Shown piece by piece: positions 41,243 to 52,213 of a DNA stretch of 64,000 nucleotides (the stretch's first letter is position 1; every line of letters starts with the position of its first letter). The notes beneath the pieces were generated by a model. The model made no database searches. It saw nothing but the letters and a program-made list of their open reading frames with translations, and had not been told where the DNA came from. Position numbers and translations under genes: made by a program. The stretch is from Chloroflexota bacterium (GTDB lineage: Bacteria > Chloroflexota > Anaerolineae > UBA4142 > SHND01): NCBI GenBank assembly GCA_004295045.1, contig SHND01000014.1, forward strand, positions 29,288-93,287, read 5' to 3'.

Positions 41243-42141
41243 TGACAGCGACAGCTCCAACGCGCAAAGCATCGCGCTTTCATTGGACGCGCATTCTCAT
41301 TTACGCGCTCCTCATCGTCTTTGCAATCTGGTTCTTGATGCCGGTGTACGTGTTGTTGATGGCAAGTCTCAAGAGCCAAGCCGAAGCGATGCAGATGCAA
41401 AATATGTGGCTGCCGCCGCGCATTCTCGGCATCCGCAGTTTCTTGATTGCGTGGTTCGGTTCCAATGAACCCCCCGCGACACTCGGGCTGGAACAAGGTT
41501 TCTGGAATAGCGTGATGCTCGTGATTCCTGCGACTATCATCTCGACGCTCATCGGTTCCATCAATGGCTACGTTCTCGCCAAGTGGAAATTTCGCGGCGC
41601 CGATTTTCTCTTTACGTTGATGCTCTTTGGCATGTTTCTGCCGTATCAAAGTATTTTGATTCCGCTCGTCGTCACCTATCAAAACTTTACAAAGTTCACA
41701 GGCATTCCACTCTTTGCCACCATTCCCGGTCTGGTCGTCGCGCATGTCATTTATGGCATTCCGATTTGCACGCTCATCTTTCGCAACTATTACGCGCAGC
41801 TGCCAACCGAAATGATTGAAGCCGCACGCATTGACGGCGCGAATTTTTTCAGCATCTATCGCCGCATTCTTTTGCCGCTTTCACAGCCCGCGTTCGTCGT
41901 CGTCGTCATCTGGCAATTCACTTCGATTTGGAACGATTTTCTTTTCGGCATCACACTCGCCAACACGCCAAAAGTGTATCCCATCACCGTTTCGCTCAAC
42001 AACATCGCGGGCAGTTTTCACGTGCCGTACAATGTGCAAATGGCAGCCGCGCTCATCACCGCGATCCCGCCGTTGCTTTTGTACATTTTCCTCGGGCGCT
42101 ATTTCATTCGCGGTCTCATGGCGGGCTCACTCAAAGGGTAA
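41242..42141 (+). CDS. ABC sugar-importer permease (MalG/UgpE type)
   Basis: The 299-residue membrane protein has six helices and the EAA loop EAARIDGANFFSIYRRILLP near residue 195. It is the second half of the translocation pore for the importer. The N-terminus is cytoplasmic and basic (MTATAPTRKASRF). Its stop is followed after eight bases by an intrinsic terminator, which ends in the start codon of the next gene. Confidence 0.92.
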   Translation: MTATAPTRKASRFHWTRILIYALLIVFAIWFLMPVYVLLMASLKSQAEAMQMQNMWLPPRILGIRSFLIAWFGSNEPPATLGLEQGFWNSVMLVIPATIISTLIGSINGYVLAKWKFRGADFLFTLMLFGMFLPYQSILIPLVVTYQNFTKFTGIPLFATIPGLVVAHVIYGIPICTLIFRNYYAQLPTEMIEAARIDGANFFSIYRRILLPLSQPAFVVVVIWQFTSIWNDFLFGITLANTPKVYPITVSLNNIAGSFHVPYNVQMAAALITAIPPLLLYIFLGRYFIRGLMAGSLKG

Positions 42142-42148
42142 AGGACAT

Positions 42149-42180
42149 GCCCGCAACGAAGGTTGCGGGCAAATTTTTTT
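42149..42180 (+). terminator. Intrinsic terminator ending at the BKACE start codon
   Basis: GCCCGCAAC (42149-42157) and GTTGCGGGC (42162-42170) form a perfect 9-bp stem with a GAAG loop, followed by AAATTTTTTT (42171-42180). The next base, 42181, begins the ATG of the following gene. Confidence 0.9.
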
Positions 42181-43139
42181 ATGCCAAACGCGATCTGGGA
42201 TTTCAAAAATCCGTACGAGTGGATGGAACGCGCGGCGCGTTCGACCTTTCCCCCGTTGATTGTTTGCTGCGCCATCAGCGGCGGCATTCAAGGCAAAGAG
42301 GTCAATCCGAATTTGCCCGAAACGGCAGAGGAACAAGCGCAGTCCGCGTATGAGGCGTACAATGCGGGCGCGTCCATGATTCACGTTCACGTTCGCAACA
42401 CCCAAAAATTGTACGAGAGTTCCGACAGCGCGGAGGAATATCGCGCGGTCAATCGCATGATTCGCGCGCGCTGTCCCGATGTCATCATCAATAATACAAC
42501 GGGCGGCTCGTACGGCATGAGCGATGAACAACGCCTCGCCTGTTTGGACGCCGCGCCCGAAGTCGCGTCGCTGAATCTCGGTCCCGAGATGTACAAATTC
42601 AGAGCCAAAGCGCGCAATGCGCCGCTCACGCATCCGCGCCCCGAATTAAATCTCGACGGTTTGCACCCCGCGACCTACGCGCAAATCAATCATTACGCGC
42701 GCGAAATGCAAAAACGCGGCATCAAACCCGAAATGGAAATGTATCATCCGGGCATGTATTGGGTGATTCAAGATTTACAGCGCGAAAATTTGATTGCGCC
42801 GCCGTACTTGATTCAATTCGTTCTCGGCACCACGACGGGCAGTTTCGCGAATCCGTGGACAATCATGTCGCTGCTGCAAGAAGTGCCGCCCAACGCGCTG
42901 TTTGAAGTGATTGGCACGGGCGCGTATCAACTGCCGCTCAACACGCTCGCGATTATTTTGGGCGGACATGTGCGCGTCGGCATGGAAGACAACGTGTATT
43001 ACAAAAAAGGACAGCTGCTCGAAAGCAACGCGCAAGCCGTTGAACGCATCGTCCGCGTCGCGCGCGAACTCAACCGCGAAATTGCGACCCCTGCGCAAGC
43101 ACGCGAAATGTTGGGGCTCTCGCCGATTCCTTCACAACC

Positions 43140-43143
<4 letters not shown>
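42181..43143 (+). CDS. BKACE-family (DUF849) beta-keto acid cleavage enzyme
   Basis: The 320-residue TIM-barrel protein belongs to the beta-keto acid cleavage family: PLIVCCAISGGIQGKEVNPN near residue 30, GASMIHVHVRN with the two zinc His, EMEMYHPGMYW, and GGHVRVGMEDNVYYKKGQL near the end. Family members split a 3-keto acid with acetyl-CoA; tested ones act on 3-keto-5-aminohexanoate, beta-ketoadipate or dehydrocarnitine, the last giving glycine betaine. Which applies here is unknown, though betaine would fit the window. ATG 42181 directly follows a terminator and has no Shine-Dalgarno. ATG 42223 is a possible later start. It overlaps the next gene in ATGA. Confidence 0.9.
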
Positions 43144-45028
<1,885 letters not shown>

Positions 45029-45155
45029 GTACAAGCCCTATGTCAACGGCGTTTGGGAGTCGCGCCGATTGTGCGCGATTCTGCTGCAACGACTCGAGCG
45101 CGCACAAATTCAGTCACGCGTGATTTGTGTGGTAAAATGCGCGAACAAGTAACGC

Positions 45156-45196
45156 AACACCAATGGCGCACCGTCGCGTTTCCATTGGTGTTTTGT
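45156..45196 (+). terminator. Intrinsic terminator after the sugar/BKACE operon
   Basis: AACACCAATGG (45156-45166) and CCATTGGTGTT (45182-45192) form a perfect 11-bp stem, followed by TTGTTATG. It separates the sugar/BKACE operon from the corrinoid genes. The rest of the gap (45029-45299) shows no further gene; TAAAAT at 45133-45138 is a weak -10 candidate. Confidence 0.7.
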
Positions 45197-45299
45197 TATG
45201 AGTATGCGCGCAAGCGGCGCGATTTTCAAGAAATATTGTTTTGTTCGGGCGGCGCGCGACGGCGGTCATTCCCCGTCACCCGCCACTCGATCCCTTTTT

Positions 45300-46049
45300 A
45301 TGACGCCTGATGAAATTCTTCAACAAATGTATGACAACACCGTTCTCGGCAAAGTGGCTGAAGTGAAAACCCTCACCGAAGATGGATTAGCACAAGGCAT
45401 GGACCCGCTCGACATGCTCTATGGCGGCGAGAACAAAGAACTTGGCGGACGCGGCCTCTTGCCTGCACTCCAAGAAGTGGGACGCCGTTTTGAAATCGGC
45501 GATTTCTTTGTGCCGGAGATGCTCATGTCCGCGCGATCGATGCAAGGTGCGTTGACCCTTTTGCGCCCACTGCTCGCGGCGCGCGGCGAAAAGACCGTCG
45601 GCAAAGTGGTGATGGGCACGGTCAAGGGCGATGTGCATGACATTGGTAAAAACTTGTGCAATATCATGATGGAAGGCGCGGGCTTTGAAGTAATTGACCT
45701 CGGCGTGAATACGTCGCCCGAAAAATTTGTCAAAGCCGTCCAAGACCATCATCCCGACGTCGTCGGTTTTAGCGCGTTTCTCACAACGACGATGCCGATG
45801 ATCAAAGTGAACATCGAAGCATTGAAAAAAGCGGGACTGCGCGATCAAGTCAAAGTGATGGCAGGCGGCGCGCCCGTGACCGAACATTACACGCAAATTT
45901 CCGGCGCCGATGGTTACGCGCCCGATGCGAGCGCGACCGCGCGGCTGGCGAAAAAATTCGTCGGCGACAACGGCGAAGCCCCAAGCGGCGCGTTAGCCGC
46001 AGCGATTGCGGCGGTCGAAAATATGATGAGCGTGGTGGAGCCAACCTAG
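45300..46049 (+). CDS. Corrinoid-binding methyl-carrier protein
   Basis: The 249-residue protein has an N-terminal helical cap (DEILQQMYDNTVLGKVAEVK) and a B12-binding Rossmann domain with GDVHDIGKNL, in which His113 is the lower cobalt ligand, then VIDLGVN and MAGGAPVTEHYTQISGADGY. It carries the methyl group between a substrate methyltransferase and the methyl-H4folate transferase encoded next. The C-terminus has about 30 extra Ala-rich residues. ATG 45300 is the conserved start; upstream in-frame starts translate non-conserved sequence. The partner MttB-family enzyme is at 24180. Confidence 0.92.
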   Translation: MTPDEILQQMYDNTVLGKVAEVKTLTEDGLAQGMDPLDMLYGGENKELGGRGLLPALQEVGRRFEIGDFFVPEMLMSARSMQGALTLLRPLLAARGEKTVGKVVMGTVKGDVHDIGKNLCNIMMEGAGFEVIDLGVNTSPEKFVKAVQDHHPDVVGFSAFLTTTMPMIKVNIEALKKAGLRDQVKVMAGGAPVTEHYTQISGADGYAPDASATARLAKKFVGDNGEAPSGALAAAIAAVENMMSVVEPT

Positions 46050-46139
46050 CCGATGGCGAATGGCAGATGGCAAATGGCAAAGTGCTAAATCAATCGCTAT
46101 CCGCTATCTGCTATCTGCTATCTGCTATCTGCTATCTGT
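46047..46139. repeat. Heptamer palindrome, longest array in the window
   Basis: The left arm is GATGGCGAATGGCAGATGGC and two further units. The right arm holds CTATCTG repeated five times after CTATCCG. The TAG stop of the corrinoid gene (46047-46049) opens the element, and it ends one base before the TTG start of the next gene. Confidence 0.88.
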
Positions 46140-46140
46140 C

Positions 46141-46998
46141 TTGCAAACAATTCTCGAATCCAAAACCAAAACCGTCATTATCGGCGACGATGTGCCGTTC
46201 GTGATGATTGGCGAAAAAATCAATCCGAGCGGACGCAAAAAACTCGGCGCAGAAATGGCGGAAGGAAATTTTGAACGCGTAAGAAATGACGCCATCGCGC
46301 AAGTGAATTGCGGCGCGCACATGCTCGATGTGAACGCGGGCTATCCGATGGGCGACGAACCCGCGATGCTCGTGCAGGCAATCCAAACGGTGCAAGGCGT
46401 GGTGGATGTTCCGTTGTGCATTGATTCGTCCATCTTTGAAGCGTTGGAAGCCGCGCTCGCGGTGTACCAAGGCAAACCGCTCGTCAATTCTGTCACGGGC
46501 GAAGATGAACGGCTCGAACTCGTTTTGCCGTTGGTGAAAAAATATAACGCGGCGGTCATCGGCATCGCGAATGATGAAACGGGGATTTCGATGGACCCCG
46601 AAATTCGTTTATCCATCGCGGAAAAAATCGTGCAGCGCGCGGCGGATTATGGCATCCCGCCCGAAAATGTGGTCATTGACCCGCTCGCGTTGACTGTCGC
46701 CGCCGACCCGACGGCGATTCTCGTCACGCTTGAAACGATTAAATTGATTCGCCAAAATTTGGGCGTGAACATGACTTGCGGCGCGGGCAACACCTCTTTT
46801 GGTTTACCGAATCGCGCGCCGCTCACCGCCTCCTATTTGGCAATGGCAATGTACTGTGGACTCACCAGCGCGATTACCGACGCAATGAACGACACGATTC
46901 GCATGGGCGTCATGGCAAGCGATGTGATGCTCGGACACGACGCGTACGCGGTGAATTGGATTGCGGATTTTAGGGCAAAACAGAGGGCGGGGAAATAG
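46141..46998 (+). CDS. Methyltetrahydrofolate:corrinoid methyltransferase (MtgA/AcsE-like)
   Basis: The 285-residue TIM barrel is of the pterin-binding DHPS/MetH type: FVMIGEKINPSGRKKL at the start, GAHMLDVNAGYPMGDEPAML, PLCIDSS, GIANDETGI, and NMTCGAGNTSFGLPNRAPLT, the Asn-rich folate pocket. It moves a methyl group between the corrinoid protein upstream and tetrahydrofolate. TTG 46141 is chosen because it follows the palindrome and gives LQTILESKTKTVIIG, a start found in this family. The ATG at 46060 would translate the repeat. It belongs with the activator at 47515. Confidence 0.92.
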   Translation: MQTILESKTKTVIIGDDVPFVMIGEKINPSGRKKLGAEMAEGNFERVRNDAIAQVNCGAHMLDVNAGYPMGDEPAMLVQAIQTVQGVVDVPLCIDSSIFEALEAALAVYQGKPLVNSVTGEDERLELVLPLVKKYNAAVIGIANDETGISMDPEIRLSIAEKIVQRAADYGIPPENVVIDPLALTVAADPTAILVTLETIKLIRQNLGVNMTCGAGNTSFGLPNRAPLTASYLAMAMYCGLTSAITDAMNDTIRMGVMASDVMLGHDAYAVNWIADFRAKQRAGK

Positions 46999-47017
46999 AT
47001 AAAACAGGAAGATAGGG

Positions 47018-47058
47018 AAACAGGTAGCAGGGAAACTTGTCTACCTGTTTTGTTTTTT
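47018..47058 (+). terminator. Terminator-like hairpin after the methyltransferase
   Basis: AAACAGGTAG (47018-47027) and CTACCTGTTT (47041-47050) pair over a 13-nt loop, followed by TGTTTTTT. ACAGG units upstream (AAAACAGGAAGATAGGG) give it the look of the intergenic repeat family. Confidence 0.65.
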
Positions 47059-47095
47059 GTAGAATCGTCCAAGTCGCAAAGATGTTGATGCTATA

Positions 47096-47230
47096 ATGTC
47101 AGATAGTTTCCAATCTCAAGTTGTCAGCAACACAGGTCCTCTGATTTCTGCATATCAGTTAGTTGGAACGCACTATAGTTCCGCATTGATCGAACAAATG
47201 GTTCAAGCGGCGAAAGGAGAAAAAAGATGA
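47096..47230 (+). pseudogene. N-terminal remnant of a PIN-domain toxin (DUF3368-like)
   Basis: This 44-codon frame reads VVSNTGPLISAYQLVGTHYS. VVSNTGPLI is the start of DUF3368 PIN proteins. The remaining PIN sequence and later acids are missing. The frame runs on into EQMVQAAKGEKR and stops in ATGA, overlapping the next gene's start. It is probably a decayed toxin gene whose reading frame still couples to a small gene. TATAAT at 47092-47097 overlaps its start and lacks a matching -35. Confidence 0.55.
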
Positions 47231-47463
47231 CAGTCAAAATGGGCAGCGTGCATGAACCTGAAGCAGAACTACTCGGCGTGGAAGATGCTCTTGGCGATGT
47301 AGCGCGCTTGGAAGAACATGTATTCCAACAACCGGATAGAGTTGTTGCAGTACGCGTTGAATTATCGGCGCTGATAGATGCGCTGGATCAACTGAATTTG
47401 GATGAGTTGCGCCAAGTTTCTCAGTACGTTCAGAAACGGCTCGCGGCTCACACAACCGCTTGA
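47227..47463 (+). CDS. Small acidic protein of unknown function
   Basis: The 78-residue protein is acidic and mostly helical (ELLGVEDALGDVARLEEHVF, DALDQLNLDELRQVSQYVQK). I recognise no family. AAAGGAG lies well placed before ATG 47227, which overlaps the stop of the PIN remnant. It may be an antitoxin left after its toxin decayed, but nothing in the sequence shows this. Confidence 0.55.
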   Translation: MTVKMGSVHEPEAELLGVEDALGDVARLEEHVFQQPDRVVAVRVELSALIDALDQLNLDELRQVSQYVQKRLAAHTTA

Positions 47464-47514
47464 TTCGATTTGGCTCACTAGAACCTGCTTCGGCGACGCC
47501 ATGAGCAAACTTTT

Positions 47515-49410
47515 GTGAAATATCAAATTACATTTCTCCCATCCAATACCATCACCCGCGCGCCCGAAGGCACGACAATTTTTAATGCGGCGAATTGGGC
47601 GGGGCTTGCGATTGACTCCACCTGCGGCGGACGCGGCACGTGCGGCAAATGCAAAGTGCGCGTTACCGAAGGCAACGCGCCGATTCGTGAAGCCGATAGA
47701 AAATTTTTATCGCCAACAGAATTGAACGACGGCTGGCGCTTGTCGTGCCGCGCGGTGCTGCATTCCGATTGCGTCGTGGAAATTCCGCGCTTGATGGGCA
47801 ACCCAAAAGCCGCGCTGCTCGGCTATGGGCATCACGTCATTCTCAATCCGAACGTCGCAAAAATTTATTTGGAATTGTCCGAGCCAAACTTGGAAGATCA
47901 AGTTTCCGATTTGGCGCGCGTTCACGCCGCGCTCGATAAAGAAGGATACGACGTTCACTCGAATATTTCATTGTGGCGTGCGCTGCCAAACATTTTGCGC
48001 GACAACAATTTTCAGGTGACGGCGGTTGTTGTCGGCAATGAATTGATTGCGCTTGAACCCGGCGACACGCGCGCGAAAAATTACGGGATCGCGGTGGACA
48101 TTGGCACAACGTCCGTCGTGTGCGCGATCGTGAATTTGAACACCGGCGCGGTGGAAGCGGTGAAATCGGATTTGAATCGCCAAGCCCCGTTCGGCGCAGA
48201 TGTGATTTCGCGCGTTTCGCATACGATGCTTGAACAAGATGGTTTGGCGCAGTTGCAAGCGCGCATCGTCGAGACGCTGAACGATTTGCTCACCCAACTC
48301 ACCGCGCAATCGGGAATCGCGCGCGAAAATATTTACGAAGGTGTCTTCGTCGGCAACGCGACGATGCTGCATCTGTTGCTCGGGATTGACCCCGAACCGA
48401 TTTCGGTCGCGCCATTTATTCCCGCCATCGCGCAGCCGATTACGTTCCGCGCGGCAGACATTGGTTTGCAAATGCACCCCGAAGCGCGCATTTCCACGCT
48501 GCCGCATCTCGGCGCGTATGTGGGCGCGGATATTGTCGCGGGCATTTTGGCAACGGGCTTGACGCGCAACAAAGACGCGAAATTGCGTTTGTTGATTGAT
48601 GTTGGCACGAATGGCGAAATTGTTTTGGGTTCGGTGAATGGCACGCTTTCCACCGCCGCGCCCGCAGGTCCCGCGTTCGAAGGCGCGCAGATCAAAAATG
48701 GGATGCGCGCGAGCGACGGCGCGATCGAGGGCGTGAAAATTACCGAACAGGGCGAGGTGATTTTACAAATCATCGGCGGCGACGTAGCGCCAATCGGTAT
48801 CGCGGGTTCGGGGTTGGTGGATGGTGTCGCCGAAATGTATCGCGCGGGCGTCGTGGACGCGTCGGGTAGAATGATTCGTGTGGAAGATGCGCGCGGGAAA
48901 TTACCCGACGCGTTGGTGGAACGGCTCGTCACAATTGACGGCGTGCGCGCATTTCGCTTGAGCGACGCGGAATCGAATATCGTTCTCACGCAGCAAGACA
49001 TTCGCGCGCTGCAATTCGCCAAAGGTTCGATTGCGGCGGGCGTCGAGGTGTTGATGCAGCAGATGGGCGTAACCGCGAACGATTTGCACGAGGTCTTGCT
49101 CGCGGGTTCGTTCGGCAGTTACATCAATCCCGCGAGCGCGCGCACGATTGGGCTGGTGCCCTGGGTGGCTGTCGAAAAAATTGTCGCGGTGGGTAACAGC
49201 GCGGGCGAAGGCGCAAAAATCGCGCTGTTAAGTTTCCGCGAACGCGAAGCCGCAAATCGCATCCCTGAATTTATCGAGTACGTCGAGCTTTCGGGACGCG
49301 CGGAATTTAACGATATTTTCATGGAAGTGTTGGCGTTTCCGAAATTGACCGCAGACGACAGACAGCCAACAGAGTTTTATGTGTTGCCGTCTGCCGTCCA
49401 TAGTCTGTAG
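47515..49410 (+). CDS. Ferredoxin-ASKHA corrinoid activation protein (RamA/RACo-like)
   Basis: The 631-residue protein has an N-terminal 2Fe-2S ferredoxin domain (CGGRGTCGKC with Cys37, Cys43 and Cys46; RLSC with Cys78), a linker, and a DUF4445/ASKHA ATPase with YGIAVDIGTTSVVCAIV near 190, LLIDVGTNGEIVLGS and LLAGSFGSYINPASARTIG. This is the RACo-type architecture: ATP-driven reduction of inactive Co(II) corrinoid to Co(I). It should serve the corrinoid protein at 45300. GTG 47515 has no strong Shine-Dalgarno. The last 25 residues (FPKLTADDRQPTEFYVLPSA) are not part of the usual fold. Confidence 0.93.
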   Translation: MKYQITFLPSNTITRAPEGTTIFNAANWAGLAIDSTCGGRGTCGKCKVRVTEGNAPIREADRKFLSPTELNDGWRLSCRAVLHSDCVVEIPRLMGNPKAALLGYGHHVILNPNVAKIYLELSEPNLEDQVSDLARVHAALDKEGYDVHSNISLWRALPNILRDNNFQVTAVVVGNELIALEPGDTRAKNYGIAVDIGTTSVVCAIVNLNTGAVEAVKSDLNRQAPFGADVISRVSHTMLEQDGLAQLQARIVETLNDLLTQLTAQSGIARENIYEGVFVGNATMLHLLLGIDPEPISVAPFIPAIAQPITFRAADIGLQMHPEARISTLPHLGAYVGADIVAGILATGLTRNKDAKLRLLIDVGTNGEIVLGSVNGTLSTAAPAGPAFEGAQIKNGMRASDGAIEGVKITEQGEVILQIIGGDVAPIGIAGSGLVDGVAEMYRAGVVDASGRMIRVEDARGKLPDALVERLVTIDGVRAFRLSDAESNIVLTQQDIRALQFAKGSIAAGVEVLMQQMGVTANDLHEVLLAGSFGSYINPASARTIGLVPWVAVEKIVAVGNSAGEGAKIALLSFREREAANRIPEFIEYVELSGRAEFNDIFMEVLAFPKLTADDRQPTEFYVLPSAVHSL

Positions 49411-49412
49411 TC

Positions 49413-50540
49413 ATGAAATCCTTTCTCCTTGAACGCGTGCGCGCGGAAGGAGCGCCGTTGATGGATGGGCGCATCACGCGCGATGGTGTGCCGTTCAGTT
49501 CGGATGATGCGGATTGCCATGTTACGTTTGTGTGGCAAGGCAAGAACCCCCCCGCGCTCTCGGGCGATTTTGTTTATTGGGCAGGTGACCCGACGAATCC
49601 GCAAACTGCGCCGCTTGCGCTCGAACAAATCGAGCCGAATGTGTGGGCGACCACTTTGAAATTTCCGCGCAAGGCGTACGTGGAATACATCTTTTTGAAA
49701 AATGGGAAACGCGTCAATGACCCATTCAATGCGCGCAAAACGCCGAACGGCATTGGCGGCATCAATAATTATTTCTACGCGCCGCACGCCGCGATGTATT
49801 CATCGCCCCCAACACCCTTTCTCAAAACAGCACGCAAGACGCCGCGCGGACGCGTGACCAAACACATCCTCGCGCAAGACGCCCTCGTCATTGGCAACGC
49901 GCGCGCGGTTCATTTGTATCAGCCGCCGACGCAAGAACCCGCCGCGCTCCTCATCGCGCTCGATGGGCAAGATTATTTGCGCCGCGCGAAATTGCCGACG
50001 CTGCTTGATAATTTGCTCGCGCAAAATAAAATTCCCCCACTGGCGGTAGCGATGCTCGAAAGCAGTCGCTTGGAAAAAGGCAGCGCGCGCATGAGCGAAT
50101 ACGCGTGCAATGAACTCACGCTAATTTTTCTGTTGAAATATATTGTGCCGTTCGCGCAAGAGCATTTGAATTTGGTGGATTGGAAAAAACATCGAGGCAT
50201 GTACGGCATCATGGGCGCGAGCATAGGCGGGTTGATGGCATTATTCACCGCGTTGCGCGCGCCCGAAATTTTTGGCAAAGTCATTAGCCAAGCGGGCGCG
50301 TTTGAATTGTGGGATTATTCCCCGTCGCCATTCACGCTCTTGACGCAGGCGAAAACGCCGCCGCGCGTTTGGCTCGATGTTGGTCAAATGGACTGGCTCC
50401 TTGAACCGAATCGGCGAATGTACAAGGCGCTCAAGCGGAACGGCTTTGACGTGAAATATCGCGAATATTACGCCTACCACAACTGGCCCGCATGGCGCGA
50501 TGTGTTGCCGGGTGCGTTGACGTGGGCATTTGCCGCTTGA
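49413..50540 (+). CDS. Enterochelin-esterase-like alpha/beta hydrolase
   Basis: The 375-residue protein has an N-terminal beta-sandwich of the glycogen-binding/E-set type (VTFVWQGKNPPALSGDFVYW, VEYIFLKNGKRVNDPFNARK) and a C-terminal esterase D/Fes-like domain. GIMGASIGGLMALFTAL carries the nucleophile Ser in GASIGG. The acid and base are likely in WLDVGQMDWLLEPN and YHNWPAW. Such proteins cleave siderophore esters or acyl-sugars; the product has no signal peptide. It starts two bases after the activator stop, but a role in methyl transfer is not evident. Confidence 0.85.
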   Translation: MKSFLLERVRAEGAPLMDGRITRDGVPFSSDDADCHVTFVWQGKNPPALSGDFVYWAGDPTNPQTAPLALEQIEPNVWATTLKFPRKAYVEYIFLKNGKRVNDPFNARKTPNGIGGINNYFYAPHAAMYSSPPTPFLKTARKTPRGRVTKHILAQDALVIGNARAVHLYQPPTQEPAALLIALDGQDYLRRAKLPTLLDNLLAQNKIPPLAVAMLESSRLEKGSARMSEYACNELTLIFLLKYIVPFAQEHLNLVDWKKHRGMYGIMGASIGGLMALFTALRAPEIFGKVISQAGAFELWDYSPSPFTLLTQAKTPPRVWLDVGQMDWLLEPNRRMYKALKRNGFDVKYREYYAYHNWPAWRDVLPGALTWAFAA

Positions 50541-50926
50541 CACGCCTCGCGCAATAATGCTACACTCGACGGCGTCGAGAGTGACACGTTTTCCTTTTTC
50601 CTCAGTCGCCCCAACTTTACTACACTCACTGCCTTTGCCGTGTCCCCTGATACCTTTTGCCATACTCGCAGAAGGGGTCGCTCGTATTTGCCATGACGCT
50701 TGGCGCCATATCCTTTCGAGACAGCTCAAGTGCGTGAAAAATTTTTTGTCCAGTTCTGGTTTGCAAACATGGGAATAAAATTGCTACGCGCTCTGCCCTT
50801 TTAACGCGCATTTTGTAAAATGGGCTGGAGCGTGCAGTTCTCCGCTAAAGGGGGTGAAAGCCAAAACAATAGCCGCGATTTTTTCCATCCACACAATTTC
50901 CCGAGCGAATTCCTAGGAGGAGAAGA
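50541..50926 (+). other. 386-bp gap upstream of the Fe/phosphonate-type importer
   Basis: No gene is seen. CTCGAC and GTCGAG (near 50566-50580) make a short hairpin, followed by T-rich DNA (TTTTCCTTTTTCC), a possible terminator of the esterase gene. CATTTTGTAAAATG near 50808-50821 has 6-bp arms and could be an operator or -10 region. GGCT and AGCC enclose a GC-rich stretch near 50822-50864. I could not match any known riboswitch. Confidence 0.35.
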
Positions 50927-52156
50927 ATGAAAGCATTCGAACGTGTACTACCGATTGTTGTTTTGGTTGTGGTGGCGCTCGCCATCGTCGCGTGCGGCAG
51001 TCCCGCCGTGCAAACGGCGGTGCCTGCGTTAGAGACCGCGGCGCCGACGATTCAAGCCGCAGTAGAAACTGCTGCGCCTACCCTTGCGGCAGTCGCAACT
51101 CAAGCCGCGGGCGGCACCGGCGGCACCGATTTGGCGGCGCTCTATGAAGCGGCGAAAAAAGAAGGTCAACTCACCACCATCGCGCTGCCGCACGACTGGT
51201 GTAATTACGGCGGCATCTTTGAGGGATTCAAGAAAAAATATCCCGGCATCACCATCAACGAATTGAATCCCGATGCGGGTTCGGGCGACGAAATCGAAGC
51301 CATCAAAGCGAACAAGGACAACAAAGGTCCACAGGCGCCCGATGTGATTGATGTTGGTTTCGCGTTTGGCGATTCGGCGAAAGCCGAAGGACTGCTCCAG
51401 CCGTACAAAGTTGCAACATGGAACGATATTCCTGTCGGCGCCAAAGACCCCGATGGTTACTGGTATGGCGATTATTACGGCGTCATGGCGTTCATGATCA
51501 ACAGCGATATTGTGAAAAATGCGCCGCAGGATTGGGCTGACTTGTTAAAGCCCGAATACAAGTCCGCGGTCGGCATGTCGGGCGATCCGCGCACCTCGAA
51601 TCAAGCGATTCAAACCGTGCAAGGCGCGGCGCTCGCGAATGGCGGCACCGTTGCAGACCCCGCAAAGGGTCTCGACTATTTCGCACAGATGAACAAAGCG
51701 GGCAATCTCGTGCCCGTCATTGCGAACAATGCGTTGGTCGCAAAAGGCGAAACGCCAATTCGCATCACTTGGGACTATAACGCGCTCGCCGGTCGCGACA
51801 GCATGAACGGCAATCCAAAGGTGGATGTTATCGTTCCCAAGACCGGCCGCATCGCCGGCGTATATGTGCAAGGCATCAGCGCGTATGCACCGCATCCAAA
51901 CGCGGCGAAACTTTGGATGGAATATCTCTATTCCGACGAAGGTCAGCTGATTTGGATGGCGCCGCCCGGTTATTGCCATCCGATTCGGCAAGACGCGATG
52001 CTGAAAGCGGGTCTGATTCCGGCGGACCTTTTGGCGAAGCTGCCAAGCGTGGAAGGCGCCGTGTTCCCCTCGAATGCGGACCTCGTGGCAGGGAAAGACG
52101 TGGTCGTCAAAGGTTGGGATGCCACCGTCGGCGCGGATATCAAAGCAGGACAATAG
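50927..52156 (+). CDS. ABC importer binding lipoprotein (Fe3+/phosphonate/polyamine class)
   Basis: The 409-residue lipoprotein has a lipobox (VALAIVACG near residue 24), a Thr/Ala/Pro-rich linker and a class-F/D type binding domain: LAALYEAAKKEGQLTTIALP, PDVIDVGFAFGDSAKAEGLL, YYGVMAFMINSDIVKNAP, and DPRTSNQAIQTVQGAALANG. The pattern matches AfuA/FbpA, 2-aminoethylphosphonate and polyamine receptors; I see no conserved pair of Tyr that would prove iron. GGAGGAGAAGA precedes the ATG. It heads a complete importer with two permeases and an ATPase. Confidence 0.88.
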   Translation: MKAFERVLPIVVLVVVALAIVACGSPAVQTAVPALETAAPTIQAAVETAAPTLAAVATQAAGGTGGTDLAALYEAAKKEGQLTTIALPHDWCNYGGIFEGFKKKYPGITINELNPDAGSGDEIEAIKANKDNKGPQAPDVIDVGFAFGDSAKAEGLLQPYKVATWNDIPVGAKDPDGYWYGDYYGVMAFMINSDIVKNAPQDWADLLKPEYKSAVGMSGDPRTSNQAIQTVQGAALANGGTVADPAKGLDYFAQMNKAGNLVPVIANNALVAKGETPIRITWDYNALAGRDSMNGNPKVDVIVPKTGRIAGVYVQGISAYAPHPNAAKLWMEYLYSDEGQLIWMAPPGYCHPIRQDAMLKAGLIPADLLAKLPSVEGAVFPSNADLVAGKDVVVKGWDATVGADIKAGQ

Positions 52157-52169
52157 AACGGATCAAGCA

Positions 52170-52208
52170 GGGTAGCAGCGGAAGCAGATTCCGTTGCTAC
52201 CCTTTTTT
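52170..52208 (+). terminator. Attenuator between binding-protein and permease genes
   Basis: GGGTAGCAGCGGAA (52170-52183) and TTCCGTTGCTACCC (52189-52202) form a 14-bp stem with one G-U pair, followed by TTTTTT (52203-52208). The next ATG is at 52214. Read-through would limit permease synthesis. Confidence 0.85.
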
Positions 52209-52213
52209 CCAAA

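Noticed and set aside
45029..45299. A cobalamin riboswitch before the corrinoid genes
   Set aside because: No B12-box-like sequence is seen. The gap holds a terminator of the operon upstream and one weak -10 box.
46060..46140. An ATG start for the methyl-H4folate transferase inside the repeat
   Set aside because: The residues would come from CTATCTG repeats. Family proteins start close to LQTILESKTK, encoded from TTG 46141.
50541..50926. A riboswitch before the Fe/phosphonate-type importer
   Set aside because: I looked for the conserved cores of TPP, cobalamin, glycine and SAM classes and saw none. Only unspecific short hairpins are present.
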